This document shows, piece after piece, positions 61,901 through 64,000 of a stretch of DNA of 64,000 nt (the first letter of the stretch is position 1; every line of letters begins with the position of its first letter). Below the pieces are notes generated by a model. The model saw only the letters and a list, made by a program, of their open reading frames with translations, made no database searches and was not told the origin of the DNA. Made by a program: the position numbers and the translations under genes. The stretch comes from Torreya grandis (Eukaryota; Streptophyta; Pinopsida; Cupressales; Taxaceae): the NCBI GenBank assembly GCA_037957365.1, contig JARHVA010004254.1, positions 1,074,001 through 1,138,000 on the forward strand, read 5' to 3'.

Positions 61901-62913
61901 AACCCGCTCCACGAGACTCCGCTTAGTGTAACCTTTTTATACTAGCCTCAGCTTCAAAATCCCAACACAAAATTTTTTAGCAAGTTTAAAATTGATTAAA
62001 AAGAGGAAAAAAATTAAAAATAACTAACTAAATGTGTAAAATTCACAAATTTCCAAGCTTGTGAGTTTCTTCTAGGGTTTCATTCTACCAGTCCTCAACT
62101 ATTCCATCAAAGCATTCTTCTTTACATTTACTCAACACCTTAAAGTGCAAAACCTGAAGCACAATGACTAAAGAACCAATTTTCCTCCCAAATCTAAAGT
62201 TCGGAGCCCGGCAAGTACCAAAGTGAGTGAGCTTGTGTTTAACCTAAAATGCTTATTGAAACCCTGGTTTATTGTACCCTTACAAAACTCTTATAAGGAA
62301 GTAACATCTTTTCACATTTCACTTCTATGGTCTGGCACACGAAGTGCACAGTACAGCTCTAAACTTACCAAATCAGCTCTAAATTTATCAATAAACCTCT
62401 AAAATTTACCCATAAAGCTCTAAATTTACCGACTTTCTAAGCTTATTTTTAACAAAGACGACCAAAACCCAAGAAAGACATGGCAGAATCCTATATAACC
62501 ACAACTCAAGCTATGTTTAACCTATATGCTTATTCAAACCCTGCCATATTGAACTCTTAAAAGAAAATTGAGATCTTTCCACGTTTCAGATTTATCGTCT
62601 AGTAGTACACAATACAGCTCTAAATTTACCAATACAGCTCTAAATTCACCACTACAGTTCTAAATTTACCGATGCGTCTCTAAATTCACCGATGCACCTC
62701 TAAATTAATGGGCTTTCGAGGCTTGTTTTTTCAAAAAGACAGCGAAAAACATCGAGAAAAACATGGTAAGCTCCTAAATAACCACAGCTCGAGCTATCTT
62801 ACAACATAGTAGAACAAATACGATAAAATCATCGCCAGAATTTACTCTAAAGATACAAATTTTCGACTAAAATTATGGCAGACAGGGAAATCTAGCATTT
62901 TGAGCAGCCTTAC
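58946..62913 (-). other. Probable 5'-UTR intron, no gene seen
   Basis: About 4 kb of AT-rich sequence with no coding signal on either strand. Between 60.7 and 61.8 kb two weakly similar blocks share a core reading roughly 'CTC..CAG..GCACC' followed by 'CCACTAGGT' (61435-61500 and 61730-61790), suggesting an old local duplication. The part nearest the leader holds the nested tandem repeat annotated separately. Confidence 0.35.
62210..62810. repeat. Nested tandem repeat in the 5'-UTR intron
   Basis: Two consecutive units of roughly 285 bp share the landmarks 'GTTTAACCTA.ATGCTTATT.AAACCCTG', 'CTTTTC/CCAC.TTTCA', a block of short repeats, and 'AAGACATGG..CCTA.ATAACCACA'. Inside each unit is an array with a 19-20 bp period, (T)ACAGCTCTAAATTTACCAA, with about four copies in the first unit and five in the second. 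Confidence 0.7.
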
Positions 62914-63060
62914 CTCATACCCCGCCAAATTCAGCCCATCTACGATCAAAATTTAATGTTTTTCCCCAAATTTAAAGCGTGCTCCAGCAAGTTAGTCGAT
63001 GTTGGGCTGGAAAGAAAGGTCATCCACGCCTGAAGAAGCTCCCTACTGTCGGACAATTTT
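62914..63060 (-). other. Possible 5'-UTR leader exon of the LEUNIG gene
   Basis: Reading the minus strand, GGTATGAG|GTAAGG at 62913/62914 is a strong donor, and the next good acceptor is TTTGCAG before 58945, just upstream of the start codon. That would make a leader exon of unknown 5' end and a 3.97-kb 5'-UTR intron. LUG genes in other plants can carry a non-coding leader, but only transcript data would prove this one. The upper coordinate is a guess. Confidence 0.35.
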
Positions 63061-63150
63061 CAGGATATCGTACTAAGCCAAAATGGGATATCATGGTCCG
63101 TGAGAATCGAACCCTGGCTTAAAGGATAGCTTTACACTAACAAACTCATT
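63060..63150 (-). repeat. tRNA-like (pol III B-box) sequence, possible SINE
   Basis: On the minus strand there is GTTAGTGTAAAGC (A-box-like), followed about 25 nt later by GGTTCGATTC (complement of 63104-63113), a near-consensus pol III B box. It does not fold into a full tRNA by eye. It sits just upstream of the proposed LEUNIG leader exon. Confidence 0.4.
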
Positions 63151-64000
63151 TAGAGACGAATTTTTTTTTGCACAACACGTATTGCACAATGTCTACCCTC
63201 GGTTCCGAGCCTATCTGGCTCCGCCCGTAGTTTTAGCCTCGGGCTTGTAAACCTCTGGTTAGGGTGGTTAACTAAACCGAGGGTTCTTATTGTATTTGGA
63301 AACTTTTTAAAGTTAATTTCAATGTTTTGGCCCATTAGAAAAATGGGAAGCCCGTAATGGCGAGTTATATTTAGCTTTTTTTCAACAAATATGTGTGTTA
63401 AGTGGGCTTGTCTTATCATTATTAAAATTATATATGAGAAAGAAAATATTAAGATAATGATTAATCAAGGTTATTTAGAAATCATTTAAATATATTTAGC
63501 AAAATTTTTAAAAAAAATTAATTAATAAATATAAATATATAATTACGTTGATAAGAATTGTGAGAGAATGGTAATCAACATTACAAGTTGCAACATGAAA
63601 AGTTTATAATAGTAAATTACATTTTATTTTTAATTAACAAATATTTGTGTGTTAAGCGGACCTTTTGTCTTATGATTATTAAAAATATATGAGTCGTCTT
63701 GAAATGACTTAAATGTACTAGTAAAATTATACAAAGCCTTCGATTAATGAATACATATATATGATTAATGAATAGAAATATATGATTGGATTAATCTTGC
63801 ACTGATAAGAATTGTGGACAACGGTAATATATACAACATTATATGCTCCAAAAGTTTCGCCAATGATAAAAGAGACTAGAGGGTGAGAAGCCCAACGTGA
63901 CAAATTGTATTTATTATTTTTCCCCTAGTAACAAATATTTATTATACGTCTATGTGAAGTGTATATTTGTCCCTTGTAATTATTACTATTAAAAAGCTTC
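63150..64000. other. Upstream flank, no gene seen
   Basis: This would be the promoter side of the LEUNIG gene. 63170-63290 is relatively GC-rich (CTCGGTTCCGAGCC, CCGCCCG, ACCGAGGG) and the rest is AT-rich. I see no confident TATA box or coding region. Confidence 0.3.

Noticed and set aside
63060..63150. A true tRNA gene
   Set aside because: Only A-box- and B-box-like parts are seen. The acceptor stem and anticodon arm do not pair by eye, so it is listed as a tRNA-like repeat.

Overview
This is a plant nuclear window, most likely from a conifer or another gymnosperm. It carries one host gene that I can identify: a LEUNIG-type (LUG) Groucho/TLE-like transcriptional co-repressor on the minus strand, with its start codon at 58876 and its stop at 11981-11983. 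Eighteen coding exons with GT..AG junctions join without a stop or frame break into a 924-codon reading frame (2775 nt with the stop). The protein runs from a LisH/LUFS N-terminus through a 69-residue Gln/His tract and a Ser/Pro/Gly/Gln-rich middle to seven C-terminal WD40 repeats. A possible 5'-UTR leader exon near 62.9-63.1 kb would take the gene to the right edge of the window.

The gene is spread over about 47 kb because two introns are huge: intron 8 (13,552 bp) and intron 9 (25,239 bp). Most of the other introns are 100-340 bp; intron 14 is 2.6 kb and the putative 5'-UTR intron is about 4 kb. Giant introns filled with retroelements, and a Penelope-like element that still encodes a recognisable GIY-YIG endonuclease, are the reasons for suggesting a conifer.

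Layout by coordinate. 1-3.0 kb: AT-rich sequence with no gene. 3.04-7.43 kb: a short Ty1/copia-derived element with both LTRs, PBS and ATAGA target duplication, carrying arrays of GACGTC motifs. 7.7-9.0 kb: a Ty3/gypsy integrase remnant with a tandemly duplicated C-terminal segment. 9.5-12.0 kb: downstream flank and probable 3' UTR. 12.0-17.5 kb: exons 18 to 10 (all WD40 repeats), with a partial duplicate of exon 14 in intron 14. 17.5-42.7 kb (intron 9): a SINE; a chromodomain Ty3/gypsy element inside a duplicated host segment whose other copy preserves the empty site; a TRIM element; a degraded acidic reading frame; a 5'-truncated LINE with 17-bp target duplications; a large inverted duplication; a minus-strand copia gag/protease remnant; and an inverted repeat around TATG/ACAT microsatellites. 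42.7-43.0 kb: exon 9. 43.0-56.6 kb (intron 8): a possible LTR, the Penelope-like element, an antisense LINE reverse-transcriptase remnant, a small LTR element, a 127-bp tandem duplication and two SINEs. 56.6-58.9 kb: exons 8 to 1. 58.9-64.0 kb: probable 5'-UTR intron with nested tandem repeats, leader exon and upstream flank.

The transposon-derived genes are all broken by stops, frameshifts or deletions. The co-repressor reading frame is intact, so the host gene has tolerated heavy insertion in two introns that both lie in the part encoding the low-complexity middle of the protein.
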